Below, piece by piece: positions 1 through 11,500 of a stretch of 64,000 bases of DNA. Numbering within the stretch: the stretch's first letter is position 1; each line of letters begins with the position of its first letter. The position numbers and the translations under genes are program-made. Origin of the DNA: Cymbomonas tetramitiformis (lineage: Eukaryota > Chlorophyta > Pyramimonadophyceae > Pyramimonadales > Pyramimonadaceae); assembly GCA_001247695.2 (NCBI GenBank), contig LGRX02035295.1, forward strand, positions 38,599 through 102,598, in the 5' to 3' direction. Below the pieces are notes generated by a model. That model was given only the letters and a program-made list of their open reading frames with translations, had not been told where the DNA came from and searched no databases.

Positions 1-3000
1 CCTCCGTTGTTCATAGCACAGTGGTCGGTCTCGCAGCTGATGCCGTTTCGGTGTAGCCTTCAGGACACTCGTCGCATAGGTAGCCGGCGCCGGGAGCCGA
101 CACGTCAGTGCACTGCGTCCCGGCGAAGCACGGGGCGCTGCTGCAGCCGTCCGTGTCGTTGCAGGTGATGCCATCCCCTGTATAGCCCTCGGGGCATTCA
201 TCACAGAGGTAGCCGGAGCCAGGTGCTGGCACGTCGGTGCACTGCACGTCGGCGGAGCACGGGGCGCTGCTGCATGTTGCACGGAGTGAGGTGAGGGGCA
301 TGGAGGTGGGAGTGAAGGGGGACGGAGGTGGGGTTGAAGGGGACGGAGGGTGGGAGTGAGGGGGACGGAGGTGGGAGTGAGGGGGACGGAGGTGGAGGGG
401 AAGGGAATGGAAGTGGGGGTAAGGGGACGGAGGTGGGGTTGAAGGGGACGGAGGTGGGAATGAGGGGGACGGAGGTGGGAGGGGAAGGAATGGGGGTAAG
501 GGGGACGAGGTGGGGGCGAAGGGGATGGAGGTGGGGGTGACGGAGGTGGAGCAGGTGGTGGCTTTGGATGAGAGGGTGGATATGGCACGGGTGGAGGGGA
601 CGGTGGTGGGGAGTACACAACAGCCGCTGTCGTTGTGACTACTTCGCTGGCAGCCATGCTCCCGTACGAGCTGAACTCCGGGCTCGTGAATATCGACCCC
701 GTGTCACTTGCCAACGTCGACTCAAACTGTTCAGTAGACACACCCACAGCTGCCACTGGGATCTCAACACTGGAGGCCACGGAGACACTGGAGGAGGCGA
801 TGCTCGTGATGACAACGGCGCTGGAGCTGACACCGGCGGAGGCGGCCATCTGCGCTTTGAACGAGGCCCTGAACGAGGCGGCCCACGTGGAATTTGAGAA
901 GCTGGCGATGTCCAGGTCAGAGAAGGCAATGCTGGATGACACCACCCTTACCGTGACCGTACCAGGCGGTGGCGGTGGCGGTGGCAGCGGCGGCGGCGGA
1001 GGGGGCAGCGGCGGTGGCAGCGGGGGTGGGGGAGGTGGTGCTGAGGACACTGTAGGTAAGTAGCTTGGTGTAAATGTGGGAGTTCTGGAACTCGGACTTG
1101 CAGTGGGTGTGTGGGAGAGAGGAGATCCGGTGGGGGCCTCAGTGGGCAGCACAGAAGGTACAGGGGTGGTTGGGGGTGCTGTGGTGGGAGCTGCGGTTGA
1201 GACCAATGATGGCGACAAGGTGGGAGAAGATGTCAGGAGTGCAGTAGTGGGAGAGGCAGAGGTCGGGAAAGCGGTTGTTGGGAATCCTGTGGGTGTTGCC
1301 ATGGGCGGTTTTGTGGCCGGGGACCGAGTCCGTGATTGGGTGGGAGGTGCAGAGGTGGGTGATAGTGTCGTGGGTACCGAGGTGGCAGGGGATCGAGTCG
1401 GTGATTGGGTGGGAGGTGCAGATGTGGGTGATAGTGTCGTGGGTACCGAGGTGGCAGGGGATCGAGTCGGTGATTGGGTGGAAGGTGCAGAGGTGGGTGA
1501 CCCTGTGGTGGGCACTGAGGTAGCCGGGGACCGCCGTAAGCTTGATAACTTATGTGTGCCTTGCCCGGCAACGATGGCAACCCGGTTCCCTCGTGCACCG
1601 GATATCTCTGAGCTCGAGTCCGACGTCTGCAGGCTCTGTATCGTCCCAACTATCGGGCTCAGCGTGCTTGCTCCAGACTGAACTTGCAGAGTCACCGTGT
1701 CCACGGTGACCAAGCCCGGCTGCCAGTCAAAACCATCTGCAAAGATCAACACCTGAGTTGGGGGATCGTTAATGAAGCACAAGCTGCACGCAATTGCCAC
1801 CACATCCGTGTCCACAATTGTCAACAAGATGTCAAAAAGATTCAGAGTGTTCGAGCCCGTCTCTATTTGCACCGGGACTGAAAACGTCTCGCCCGCAGCT
1901 GTTGACGTGAACTGCACTCCGTCGTTCAACCCCAGGTCCACATCGTTAGGCATGGGCCTCAAGTTTGCATACACGGACACCGTGTCGGTTACTAGATCTG
2001 TGATGTCAGACGAGCTGCACGTCGATGCGATAGTTAGCACCACTGCCTGGTAATGATTGTCTAGCAGGGTTGCCACGCCTTCGGCCGTCACGGATACCTT
2101 ATGGGTGGCGTCGCTCGTGAAGGTGGTATACTCGGTGGCTGCCACCCAGCTGGACTGGGTTCCGCCCACAATGTCTGTGAACTGCGTGCCGTCACTGAAC
2201 ACAGCCGTCACGCTCAGCGTCTTCGTGCTGTCTTTCACCGCATAAAAAGTGGTAGGAAAGTTAGAACCACTCCACGAGGTGGTGTGGGTGAGCGATGTCA
2301 CGCTCACGCGGTTGCTCTCCACCGTGTATGTAAATGCCGTGGAAGCCACTGAGTAGTATGTTGCCGTCACGTCGCAACTGCCATCAGCGCTTGCTTCCAC
2401 TATGCCGTTGCTTGCTGTCACGCTCAGACCTGACGATTGGGATATCGCATAGCTGGACTCTGAGGTCACGTCATGCGTGTTACCGTCCGACAGCGTGGCA
2501 GTGGCCATCAATACTGCTCTCTGATAGGTGCGTGTGCACTGCACCAAGCTCAGGACACTTTCAGTGAAGCTGCTACTGCCATTATAGGTGGGATACGGGT
2601 TGGAGCTCAAAGCCACTGATGAAACCCCAATCACGGTCACAATCGTCGTCGCGGTAATGCTGCTGGCATACGTTGGAAATGACACCTCAATTGTGACCGC
2701 CCCGAAGCCTGTTGTCCCCTCTATGACTGAGGCCGTCACCGACGATGTGCCCACCGTGACCTCCACCAGGGCACCTCCAGACGTCACGGTGTATGTAGAA
2801 CGAGAATCAAGCGTGAAGTCCCTTGTGGTGCCGTCATCGAATGTCGCCGTGACAGTGAGTGTACTGGACGTTGCAGTATTGATCGGGCTGTTTGCAGCTC
2901 CGTCAGATGATCTTGAAATCTTATTAGTAGGCTGCACACACAAGACAAGCCACCTTTTTCACTCATCAATTCCACACTCTCTATCACCAACCAGGTATCT

Positions 3001-6000
3001 GCAACCTTGCACAGCAACTGCAGAGAGCACCTTACTTCAGCAGAGACTCTCTCTGAATGTCAAGTAAACAAGTCACATGCCGCACATCCAAAACTCACCG
3101 ATGCAGTGATCGTTACACTCGTCGGTGTGGCCAATGCCACAGTTACTCCTCCAAAGCCAGAAGCGATTGTCGTTGAATCACACGAGTCTGTCCATGTCGC
3201 TATAAGCAGCTGTTCAGAGTCGGCACTTGATGGACTATCCGGTACAGTTCCCTTGAAGTCTGCACTTCCAAAGCTTTCCGTTGATACCGTCAGCGCTGAA
3301 CTGTACGAAGAGTTCACGGTGACGCCTGACCCATCCGCCGATGGCACCTCCTGCCAGTACCCATCACTGAAATGTGCAAACACATAAATCGGACCACTGT
3401 CCTCCTCCGCAGTCAAGGACTGCACAAAAGTCGTCTGCGCTGTGAAAGTAGTGCTAGGAGCGAGGCTGGCTGATGAGTCCACCCCACTCCATGTCGCCCC
3501 CGTCACCAGCACCGCACTCAGCACCGACACAGTGACTGCCGTGTCCGTCACCGTGACACTCGTGCTGGCCGACAGCCCGCTTGCCCCACCAGAGATGGAC
3601 ATTGTTGCAGTCCCCACCGCTATACCTGTGGCTGTTGTCCCAGACACCGAAGCCACCCCACTATCACTGGATTCAAACGACACCAGGCACGTCACATCTA
3701 TGTTGGCCACGTAGGTCAACTCGCTTCCGCCCCATGTTGCACTGGCCGACAGCTCAGTTCTCTGATACAATGAGCTGGAGCAGCTCGAAGCTTGCCTCGC
3801 CCCCGTCACCGCGTTCAGCTCCGCGTCATCCGCCGTCACCCTTATGGATGATGGCAACCATACCCGGAATGGCACACTTGTGTTGTACGCCCCATCTGTC
3901 ACGCTCACGGATATGCTGCTTGCACCTGCACTCTGTGAGCTCGTCAGCACTACATCGCAGCTGCTTAGTGTGGCCACAGTGGCATCCGCCAGGCCCGAGC
4001 ATGTTGCGGCGGTTGTGGTTGTGTCACTCTCCCCGCATTTGTTATACACTCTCTTCACCGTGATGCTGCTTGTCACATCCATTCCATCAAGGTACGCAGT
4101 GTTGAAAAGCTCAGCCTGCGCAGCGTATGCATAGATTCCCACCTGTATGAGCTCTGTCACCGTCAGCTGGCCCTGCGTTTGAGCTCCTCCCCGTGCATCG
4201 TTCACCTGCCCCGTCTTCTGCCGTGCAAACTCCACGTTGGCAGTAGTCACCATATGATAAACACTCAAGCTCAACACATTGCTGGATGTGCCAATGGTCG
4301 CCGACGATACCACAGAGAACGCCACCGTGAACAGTGTCACAGCAGTTCCAGTCACATCCGCATCCGCCGTCGAAGACGACAGCCCAGATACCACGACATT
4401 GATCACGCCGTCAGTGCCAGAGCTCACTATGGGAGAAGTATACTTTGAATCTCCAGATAAGCTGTTATACGTCAGTATGCTGCTTGTGTAATACACAATC
4501 GCAGCAAATCCGCCCAGCACATATTCTGTGCCGCCACTCGTTGTGGTCCGCGCCGACACCTGCACCCCGGCAATGGCCCGGCCGAGCCGAGCGAGTCACT
4601 CCCCGGTCCCAGCTTCCCTGTAACTCCCCATATGCGCAATCCATGCACCTCTGCCGCCACCGCCACCCAGATACCTGCAGCGCCTCACACCGTGATAGTT
4701 CAGTGGGCGCACCTGAGAGGTGATGGAGTCCCCACCAAAGCGCGGGCTGTAGGGCATCGTGATCACCATACTCGGCTCGGAGAGAGCTGCATGGGAAGCC
4801 TGCATTCACACATTCTCCCTCACACCTCACCACAATCAGCATCAAAAGCATCACTGCCTCAGCCCCTCCCACTCGTATGCGCGCGTCTCACTCCTCAGAT
4901 CCTCTCCAACAACCACACCACTACATGCGCGCCCCCTGGGCACCAGCACTGACCTCTTAAAGCCTCCCACGATCCTTCTATACATCATGCCGCCCACGTA
5001 ATATCACTCCGAATGTGCAAGTCAGGGCGCTTCTCACCTCTGCTCCTAATGTCAGTGTCAGAGAGGAGCTTTCCGCAACCACAGTGTTGCTATACAACAC
5101 TTGTACCTGCCATAGCACGTGCCGTCAAACATCAACAACCAGCCAGCCATTTGATCTGCTCATCAGTCCCAGCATAATGATGCGTCATCACCCTTTTTCT
5201 CCCCCCCTTCTCAGCCCCCACGCGTACCTTCACTGAGCCAGTCACGTCGCCTGAGGTGCTGAACTCTGAGGACAGCACATTAGATGTGTACAAGCATGTT
5301 GCTGCTCCGGTGGAAGAGCTCGGAGCTGAGCAGGCTGAGGACAGAGAGGTGCTGCCAGCCGTGATCACCAAGTCGACTGTGATCCCACCCGTCGTCACCT
5401 GCACCTTGCCATGAGACCAGAGACGGGAATGAGCAAATGCCACATAGAGTAATGTTCTCCACCCTTGCGCCCCATCTCACCGGACCGGACTTTCCTGACA
5501 AACTGTTCGGCAGTCCCCGTGCATGACTGCGTCCCTTTCCCAATACCTCGCCTGCCTCTGCATGTATGCTTGCCAAGCAAGTGCCCCTTGCTTGTGTGCT
5601 GCAGCGATACAGTGCCCATTATGTAAGCTTCATTCCTTCTCGGCGGCCCCAGGACAGCGGCGATATAGCAGCAGATCATCCACGTCAGGTATTCACCTGC
5701 GGCCGGCCGTCTTCATCGCGCACGTAATACTGCGCACTTATGACATGATTATCGACATAAATAGTGCTCGTGCGCAGCAGCAAAGATATGGACGCAGCTT
5801 GCTTGGTGGCAGTGGTAAACGTTGGGCTATGGTTAGTGCTGAAACTGCTGTCCAGCCCCCCGCCTGCACAGCTCGTGCCCCCAATGTACACCTCCACATT
5901 GCCTGCCACATACACCCATTCCCCCAGTCGCTTCTCAAGCCCAAAAGTGTGCAGTGTCATCACACTTCCTGCAGTGGTAACACACCCTGAGAGCACACCT

Positions 6001-6390
6001 CCATCTCCACACCTCGCTCCCCGCACAAGGTGGTCTCAGGGCTTGCCTCTCTGTCAAAACCCAGAAGGGTGCTCGTCGCATATTTGCGGCTTGCTGCATA
6101 AATGCTCTCCGAGCCGAATTATCCACGAGAAAGAGGACGAGCCTGGCCCCTTAGAAACCTACCTGACGTGCTTGGGATCCTGTTATTAAATGTTGAGAAT
6201 GTGCGGCTGAAAGAGGGAGCGACAGAGGTCGTGCTGCCTTGGGGGAAGGCTGCACTAGTTGACGTCAGCCGCAACACAGTGCGGAGGTAAGTCGCAAACG
6301 AATGTCGATACACCGTGGGAGCACTAGTAGGGGCAGAAGATGCAGTTGGTGCGCTCGTTGCGGTTGGGGTACTTGTCGCTGTCGCTGCCG
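1..6390 (-). CDS. Copy A: large secreted Ig-like/cohesin-like protein, partial (runs off left edge)
   Basis: Multi-exon minus-strand gene with coding blocks at about 6390-6165, 6026-5697, 5398-5230, 5106-5038, 4786-4713, 4559-3099 and 2931-1. Each inner block ends at a GTGAGT/GTAAG-like donor and starts after a CAG acceptor. The 4559-3099 and 2931-1 exons join in phase 0. The protein is Ser/Thr/Val-rich, with repeated Ig-like (BIG-2-like) beta domains and a VWLP segment before an Ig domain, then a cohesin-like region (about 2030-1600). The order of cohesin-like and Ig domains recalls TMEM132 adhesion proteins (family knowledge, not a database hit). The last exon stays open to base 1, passing through a Thr/Pro/Ser linker, a polyproline tract and a SEA-like segment; EGF repeats lie beyond in another frame. 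It is probably extracellular matrix or surface adhesion. No signal peptide is visible, because the 5' end meets the minisatellite. Confidence 0.72.
11..301 (-). CDS. EGF-like repeats, probable terminal exon of copy A
   Basis: Two tandem EGF-like modules with the regular cysteine spacing CSSAPC...C...YLCDECPEGYTGDG...C. They are 120 bp apart and nearly identical. This frame differs from the polyproline frame just upstream, so an intron is likely. A TGCAG acceptor lies immediately before the first CSSAPC, although a frameshift is possible. EGF modules of this kind are extracellular and often follow a stalk, which fits the preceding Pro-rich linker. The second module is cut by the window edge. 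Confidence 0.6.
   Translation of the reverse strand: MPLTSLRATCSSAPCSADVQCTDVPAPGSGYLCDECPEGYTGDGITCNDTDGCSSAPCFAGTQCTDVSAPGAGYLCDECPEGYTETASAARPTTVL
300..620 (-). repeat. Pro-coding minisatellite of the copy A stalk
   Basis: G-rich tandem repeat on the plus strand (GGGGACGGAGGTGGGAGTGA-like units of roughly 20-24 bases). On the minus strand all frames read as proline-rich (PTSVPL, SPPPPSPS). It lies between the SEA-like segment and the EGF repeats of copy A and looks like a length-variable extracellular stalk. Confidence 0.6.
955..1045 (-). repeat. Polyproline-coding GGT/GGC tract
   Basis: Plus-strand GGTGGCGGTGGC-type triplets encode a run of prolines with a few leucines in the copy A minus-strand frame. 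It separates the Thr/Pro linker from a SEA-like segment (AFSDLDIASF then MAASAGVSSSAVVITSI). Confidence 0.6.
1310..1540 (-). repeat. Tandem 69-bp repeat coding a Thr/Pro/Ser linker
   Basis: Three copies of a 69-bp unit encode SPTRSPATSVPTTLSPTSAP-like linkers in copy A. The unit is a multiple of three, so the frame is kept. This linker replaces the dockerin-like region found at the same place in copy B. Confidence 0.6.
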
Positions 6391-6995
6391 GTGCTGAGAT
6401 GGGGAGCCCTGCGATACGGCCAAAATCAGCTTCTTCGGAGATGGGGAGCCGTGCGTTGCGGTCAAAAGCAGCTTCTGAGATGGGGAGCCTCGCGTTGCGG
6501 CCAAACACAGCTGTTAAGATGGGGAGTCGTGCAATGATGCAAAAAGCAGCTGCTGAGATGGGGAGCCCTTCAATGTGGCCAAAAGCAGCTGCTGACATGG
6601 GGAGCTTTGCAATGCGACAACCAAAAGCAGTCGCTGAGATGGGGATCCTTGCAATGCGGCCAAAAGCGGCTTCTGATATGGGGCGCCCTGCAATGCGGCC
6701 AAAAGCAGCTTGGAGATGGGGAGCCCTGCAATGCGACGGCCAAAATAAAGCAAGCTGTTGAGATGGGGAGCCCTGCGTGCTGAGATGGGGAGCCGTCGCC
6801 GGTCAAAAGCAGCTGCTGAGATGGGGAGCCTCGCGGCGTGGCTAAAAACAACTGCTGAGATGGGGATCCCTGCAATGTTTCAAAAAGCAGCTGCTGAGAT
6901 GGGGAGCTCTGCAATGCGGCCAAAAGCAGCTGCTGAGATGGGGAGCTCTGCAATGCGACGGCCAAAAGCAGCTGCTAAGATGGGGAGCCCTTTAA
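6391..6995. repeat. 39-bp minisatellite, cluster 1
   Basis: About 15 degenerate copies of a 39-bp unit (GAGATGGGGAGCCCTGCAAT followed by GCGGCCAAAAGCAGCTGCT). Variants include small insertions and TTGCGGTC for ATGCGGCC. As 39 is divisible by three, frames on both strands stay open (MGSPAMRPKAAAE on plus, FGRIAGLPISAAA on minus). It abuts the 5' end of copy A. Confidence 0.9.
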
Positions 6996-7535
6996 CCCCT
7001 AAGCTGCGAATGGAATTTTTGGCCTTTGAAAATTGCACGTTTCTCGCGATAACTACCTGAATTCTTGCCTGAATGCACTTTTGAAAATAGTGTCGGAAAG
7101 GTCCGTTCAAGGCGGGTTGCATGATGTCGTTCAAATTGGATGACACGGAGTATCAACGACGTGAATTTGAACGGAATATTTAATGGACTCACGTGCTGTT
7201 TTGACAGTTGAAACCCTAATTCTGACCCTAGACCTCAAGTAACAATCTCACCAAGTACTATACATGTTGTTGGGGCTACTTGTTGCCGTTAGGATGATGT
7301 AACACTATTTTATGACCGCCCTACGCGTGACGCGTTATTTTGTAGTTGAAATTGAGTACGTCTCGGTTAAAACTTCGAGTATTGAAATGATTTAGCTGCG
7401 CTCGAGTTAATGGTTACATGCGGCTGATTGAGAGCTTTTCAGAACTGTCTTCAAAAGTGAATTTGATCAATTTCCCGCTGAGAAAATCAAGTTTAGGTGT
7501 TTGTTGCGATATCGCAACACATAGTAGCTTAGGGG
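6996..7535. mobile_element. piggyBac-like MITE inserted in the minisatellite
   Basis: The ends are CCCCTAAGCT and AGCTTAGGGG, a perfect 10-bp TIR, flanked on both sides by TTAA (6992-6995 and 7536-7539). A TTAA duplication and CCC-starting TIRs are the piggyBac signature. The 540-bp interior has no coding potential that I trust. The minisatellite continues on both sides. Confidence 0.8.
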
Positions 7536-7539
7536 TTAA

Positions 7540-7695
7540 TAATGCGGCCAACAACGGCCGCAGAAATGGGGCGCTCTGCAATGCGGCCAAAAGCAGCTGC
7601 TCAGATGGGGAGCTTTGCGTCGCAGTCAAAAGCAGCTTTTGAGATGGGGAGCCTTGCGTTGCGGCCAAACACAACTGCTGAGATGGGGAGCCCTG
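7540..7695. repeat. 39-bp minisatellite, cluster 2
   Basis: Four copies of the same 39-bp unit, between the TTAA-flanked MITE and the 2.8-kb TIR element. Confidence 0.85.
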
Positions 7696-10537
7696 CTCGG
7701 GCCTGCTAAACCGGATCACCCTCATCAAGCGGATTCGAATGTCACATTTATACGATGTGAAACCCTTTTCACATTCTCGGTTTACATACTTAGTGGGATT
7801 AAATCTGAATATCAAAGTTTTGACAGATCACGATTTAAAGTAACGGGCGGTGCTTCCCAGAAATGTCATAGGGTATCATTTTAAAGGTATTTCAAAGGCC
7901 AAGCTCACAAACTTCTCAAATAGTGCTCGGTCCCACCGCCCCACTTTATATTCTCAAAAAACCTCGCGTTTGAAGGGTTTTAACTTCGCTTTCACCGCTT
8001 TCAAAGGGGAAACAAAGGGGGGGAACATGATGTCTGTGTACGATTCATGCCAGTATGGTGTGAAAGGGCGTTTTAATTGGGTGCGCTGTAGCGGTATAGG
8101 ATCCATGTAGATAGACGCCTTCCACATGACGTTTTTGTGATGAATATTAGGTTTTGGACACGGTTTATACATTAATCAAATGTTCTGAGGAGGATTTATA
8201 CATTATTCGCATGGAACGACATGTTCAAAGGATATTCTTTATATTACCATCGCAACGGCCTACACCCTCGAGCCTACACGGCTGAAATTAATCTAAAAAC
8301 TCCAAAAGTGAAGTAGCTATGTAAAGCAAAATATTCCTTCCGTATCCATATTCCATTCCTACTATTGACGAGTAGAGGTCCTAAATATCAGGCGTCCAAC
8401 ATGTCTATCGATATGGCGCAATGACCTGCCGTTTCTGTCTATCGGTCTAAAGCTATATAAATCAATCCATCTTAACCTCAACTAAAATTATTATAATGTG
8501 TATTTCAATCTTGCGTACAGGAATAAAGTGAAAGCCCAAAAATCTTGGGAAGCGTAAGCTGCATTTGATGTGGAATGGCATTTGTACAAAAATTCCGGGT
8601 CAAGTAAGATAGCGAGAGATAGACAGACAGACGCAAACGCTAGACTCTTTCCCCACTGACAAAACATTTCAATCGATCTGACACCGTTAATTTTCCGTTC
8701 TGACGGCAAAAAATAAGCAACTTGCAACTTCTTAAGTATGCAAGGACTGCTTTTCGCCGTTGTCTATCTGCGCATACCCCCTTCCTCTAAAATCTAAATT
8801 GCATTAGGTAAACATTATTTTTAACACGCGTAATTGATATAGATGTATTCATCACAAGAAGAGCTTTTTTTTAAGCTATAGTTTGACCCAATCCGCTTCC
8901 GAATCAGCTTCGTTTGCAGCCGGGACTGCAAGCTAAGTTGACTCGGTGAAAGATTGGGTCGACCCAACGCATGAAAAACTTTGCAGCTGAGGGGTTTTCG
9001 TGCGTTCTAGCGCACGAAACTTAGCACTAATATTGTTGACAGTAATATTAATGCACCCTGTTAAGCTCAAGGACTTTCGATGAGTGTACACGGAATGATC
9101 GCCTCTTGAAAAAGAGCATTTTGGGTTTGGGTTCGAACGTACCCAAACCCTTAAAAGATGCCTAACGGCCGAGGGCTTCCCGTGTGTTCTAGCACACGGA
9201 ACTTGGCACAAATACTGTCAAGATATATATCTTCAAATTCCTTGAATTCCGAGCTTCAAGTTACTTGTGCGCGAAACGGCCAATTTATTTCTAAGGCAGA
9301 TTTATTGGGTTTATTTGGGTTTGGGTTCAAACGTACCCAAACCCAAAGATGCCAAACAGCCGTGGGCTTCTTGGCACAAAAACTCCCAAGGTATATATCT
9401 TTGAGTTACCCGAAGATCAAGGCTTCAGGTTACTTGTGCACAAAACAGGGAATTTATTTCTAAGCCAATCTAAGCTAAAACCCAAACCCAATAAATCTGC
9501 CTTAGAAATGAATTCCCCGTTTTGCTCACAAGTTGTTTCAGTCCTTGTGCGTTGGTCCACCTCAAGATATATATCTTGACAATATTTATGCTAAGCCTCG
9601 TGTGCTAGAACGCACGGGAAGGCCTTGGCTGTTTGGCAGTTCCGTTTTTGGGTACATCAAACCCCAAACCCAAAATGCTCTTTGATATGATGCGCTCATT
9701 TCGAGCATGCTTTAAGAATGTCCTTGCGCTTCAAAGCGGGTGCACCAATATCACTATCAGTAATAGTATTGCCAAGTTTCGTGCGCTGACACGCACGAAA
9801 ACCCCTCCGTTGACAAGCTTTTCATGCCTTGGGTCAACCCCATCGTAAACTGCATCGACTTAGCTGCAGTTGCGACTACTGCAAACGAAGCTGATGCGGT
9901 TGCGGATGGGGTCCATACATCCACAGCTCAAATAGAAGCTATTCGTCTTGCGAATATATTTGTATAGGTTACGAACGTCGAATAAAAATGTACTTCTTGC
10001 AATGTGATGAAAATCACAACGGGCGATGTCAGCAGTAGCACATACAACAAAGTTGGGGCGGGGAAACGATAAGTTATATTTCCATATTTAATAACTTACG
10101 AACGGCACTGTATCCTCCCCCACTGCAACATTTTACCGTTGCGATCTGTTCCGTGTTAAGCAGGTTCGTCTTTCTCACTGTGACGGCCACGTCATATGTC
10201 ATTAGGATGGGACGCAATTTTCATGACCAGATATCTATGGCATCTTTATATTTTTTGATTCCCTGCATCGCGGCCAGATTATTGGTTCAAAATTATAAAA
10301 CAATGGTTTTTTATTGGTTCAGTAGAGTGACAAGGCAGTTTTTCTCAACAGATTCGCGATAGTTTTGATCAAAATATTCCCAAAGTCTTTCATGACGTGT
10401 TATTTACATGGCAGTAAAAGTTCAATGTGAAAGTGCTCCTCACGAGATGTGCCCTCATCAGATTTGAATGTGACTTTCGACAATGTGAAAGTCACATTCG
10501 TATCTGCCCGATGGTCATCCCCCCGAGCGGGCCCGAG
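7696..10537. mobile_element. Non-autonomous TIR element, 2.8 kb, in the minisatellite
   Basis: The left end CTCGGGCCTGCT and right end GCGGGCCCGAG are inverted, and similarity continues inside (ATTCGAATGTCACATT against ATACGAATGTGACTTT). The flanks are TG on both sides (7694-7695 and 10538-10539). Removing the element with one TG rebuilds the minisatellite text GAGCCCTGCAATGCGG. No transposase ORF is visible. Most of the interior is AT-rich, with one large fold-back. The superfamily is unknown. Confidence 0.7.
8925..9870. repeat. Large imperfect fold-back inside the 2.8-kb element
   Basis: The left arm (GGGGTTTTCGTGCGTTCTAG near 8990, then the GTTTGGGTTCGAACGTACCC block near 9125) recurs inverted in the right arm (GTGCGCTGACACGCACGAAA near 9780). 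The centre is near 9400. Several small palindromes (TTCGTGCG...CGCACGAA) and CCCAAACCC blocks repeat within it. Confidence 0.65.
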
Positions 10538-10539
10538 TG

Positions 10540-11500
10540 CAATGCGGCCAAAAGCGGCTTCTGAGATGGGGAGCTCTGCAATGCGCGCGGCCAAAAGCAG
10601 CTGCTGAGATGGGGAGGCCAAAAGCAGCTGCTAAGATGGGGAGCCCTGCAATGCGGCCAACGGCAGCCGCAAAAATGGGGCGCCCTGCAATGCGGCCAAG
10701 CAAAATAAAGCAGCTTCTGAGATGGGGAGCCCTGCGTTGCAGTCAAAAGCAGCTTTCGAGATGGGGAACCTCGCGTTGCGGCCAAACACAGCTGCTGAGA
10801 TGACAGTGAGCCATGCAATGCGGCCAAAAGCAGCTGTTGAGATGGGGAGCTCTGCAACGCGGCCAAAATCAGCTGTCGACATGGGGAGCTCTACAATGCA
10901 GGCCAAAAGTAGCTGCTGAGATGGGGACGGAGCCCTACAATGCGGCCAAAAGCAGCTTTTGAGTGGAGGATCTCTGCAATGCGGCCAAAAGCAGCTGCTG
11001 AGATGGGGAGCCCTGCATTGCGGTCAAAAGCAGCTACTGAGATGGGAAGCCTCGCTCGCGTTGCGGCCAAACACAACTGCTGAGATGGGGAGCCCTGCAA
11101 TGCGGCCAAAAGCAGCTGCTCACATGGGGGCTCTGCACAATGCGACGGCCAAAAGCAAAGCTGCTGAGATGGGACGCCCTGCATTGCGGTCAAAAGCAGC
11201 TTCTGAGATGGGGAGCCCTTCAATGTGGCCAAACACAACTGCTGAGATGGGGAGCCCTACATGCGGCCAAAAGCAGACATGGGGAGCTCTGCAATGCGAC
11301 GGCCAAAAGCAGCTGCTGAGAGGGGGAGCCCCGCAATGCGGTCAAAAGCAGCTTCTGAGATGGACGCCTGCGGCCAAAAGCGGCTGTTGAGTGGGGGAGC
11401 CCTGCGTTGCGGTCAAAAGCAGCTTCTGAGATCGATGGGGAGCCTCGCGTTGCGGCCAAGCACAGCTGCTGAGATAGGGAGCTCTGCATTAAACCTCTAC
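10540..11500. repeat. 39-bp minisatellite, cluster 3
   Basis: The largest cluster, with about 24 units. It directly abuts, and partly replaces, the 3' end of copy B: the minus-strand frame of copy B runs from the Thr/Pro linker into repeat-coded LAALQGSPSQQL units before a stop near 11220. Confidence 0.9.

Noticed and set aside
4465..4872. ORFs overlapping the 4.5-4.9 kb introns of copy A (and 15.5-15.9 kb in copy B)
   Set aside because: They read through intron sequence. The splice sites around the short LSEP...SITSQ exon fit the gene model better.
10492..11390. Long ORFs on both strands (QLLLAALQGSPS, MGSPAMRPKAAAE)
   Set aside because: Consequence of the 39-bp minisatellite. Kept only as a finding about frames, not as genes.
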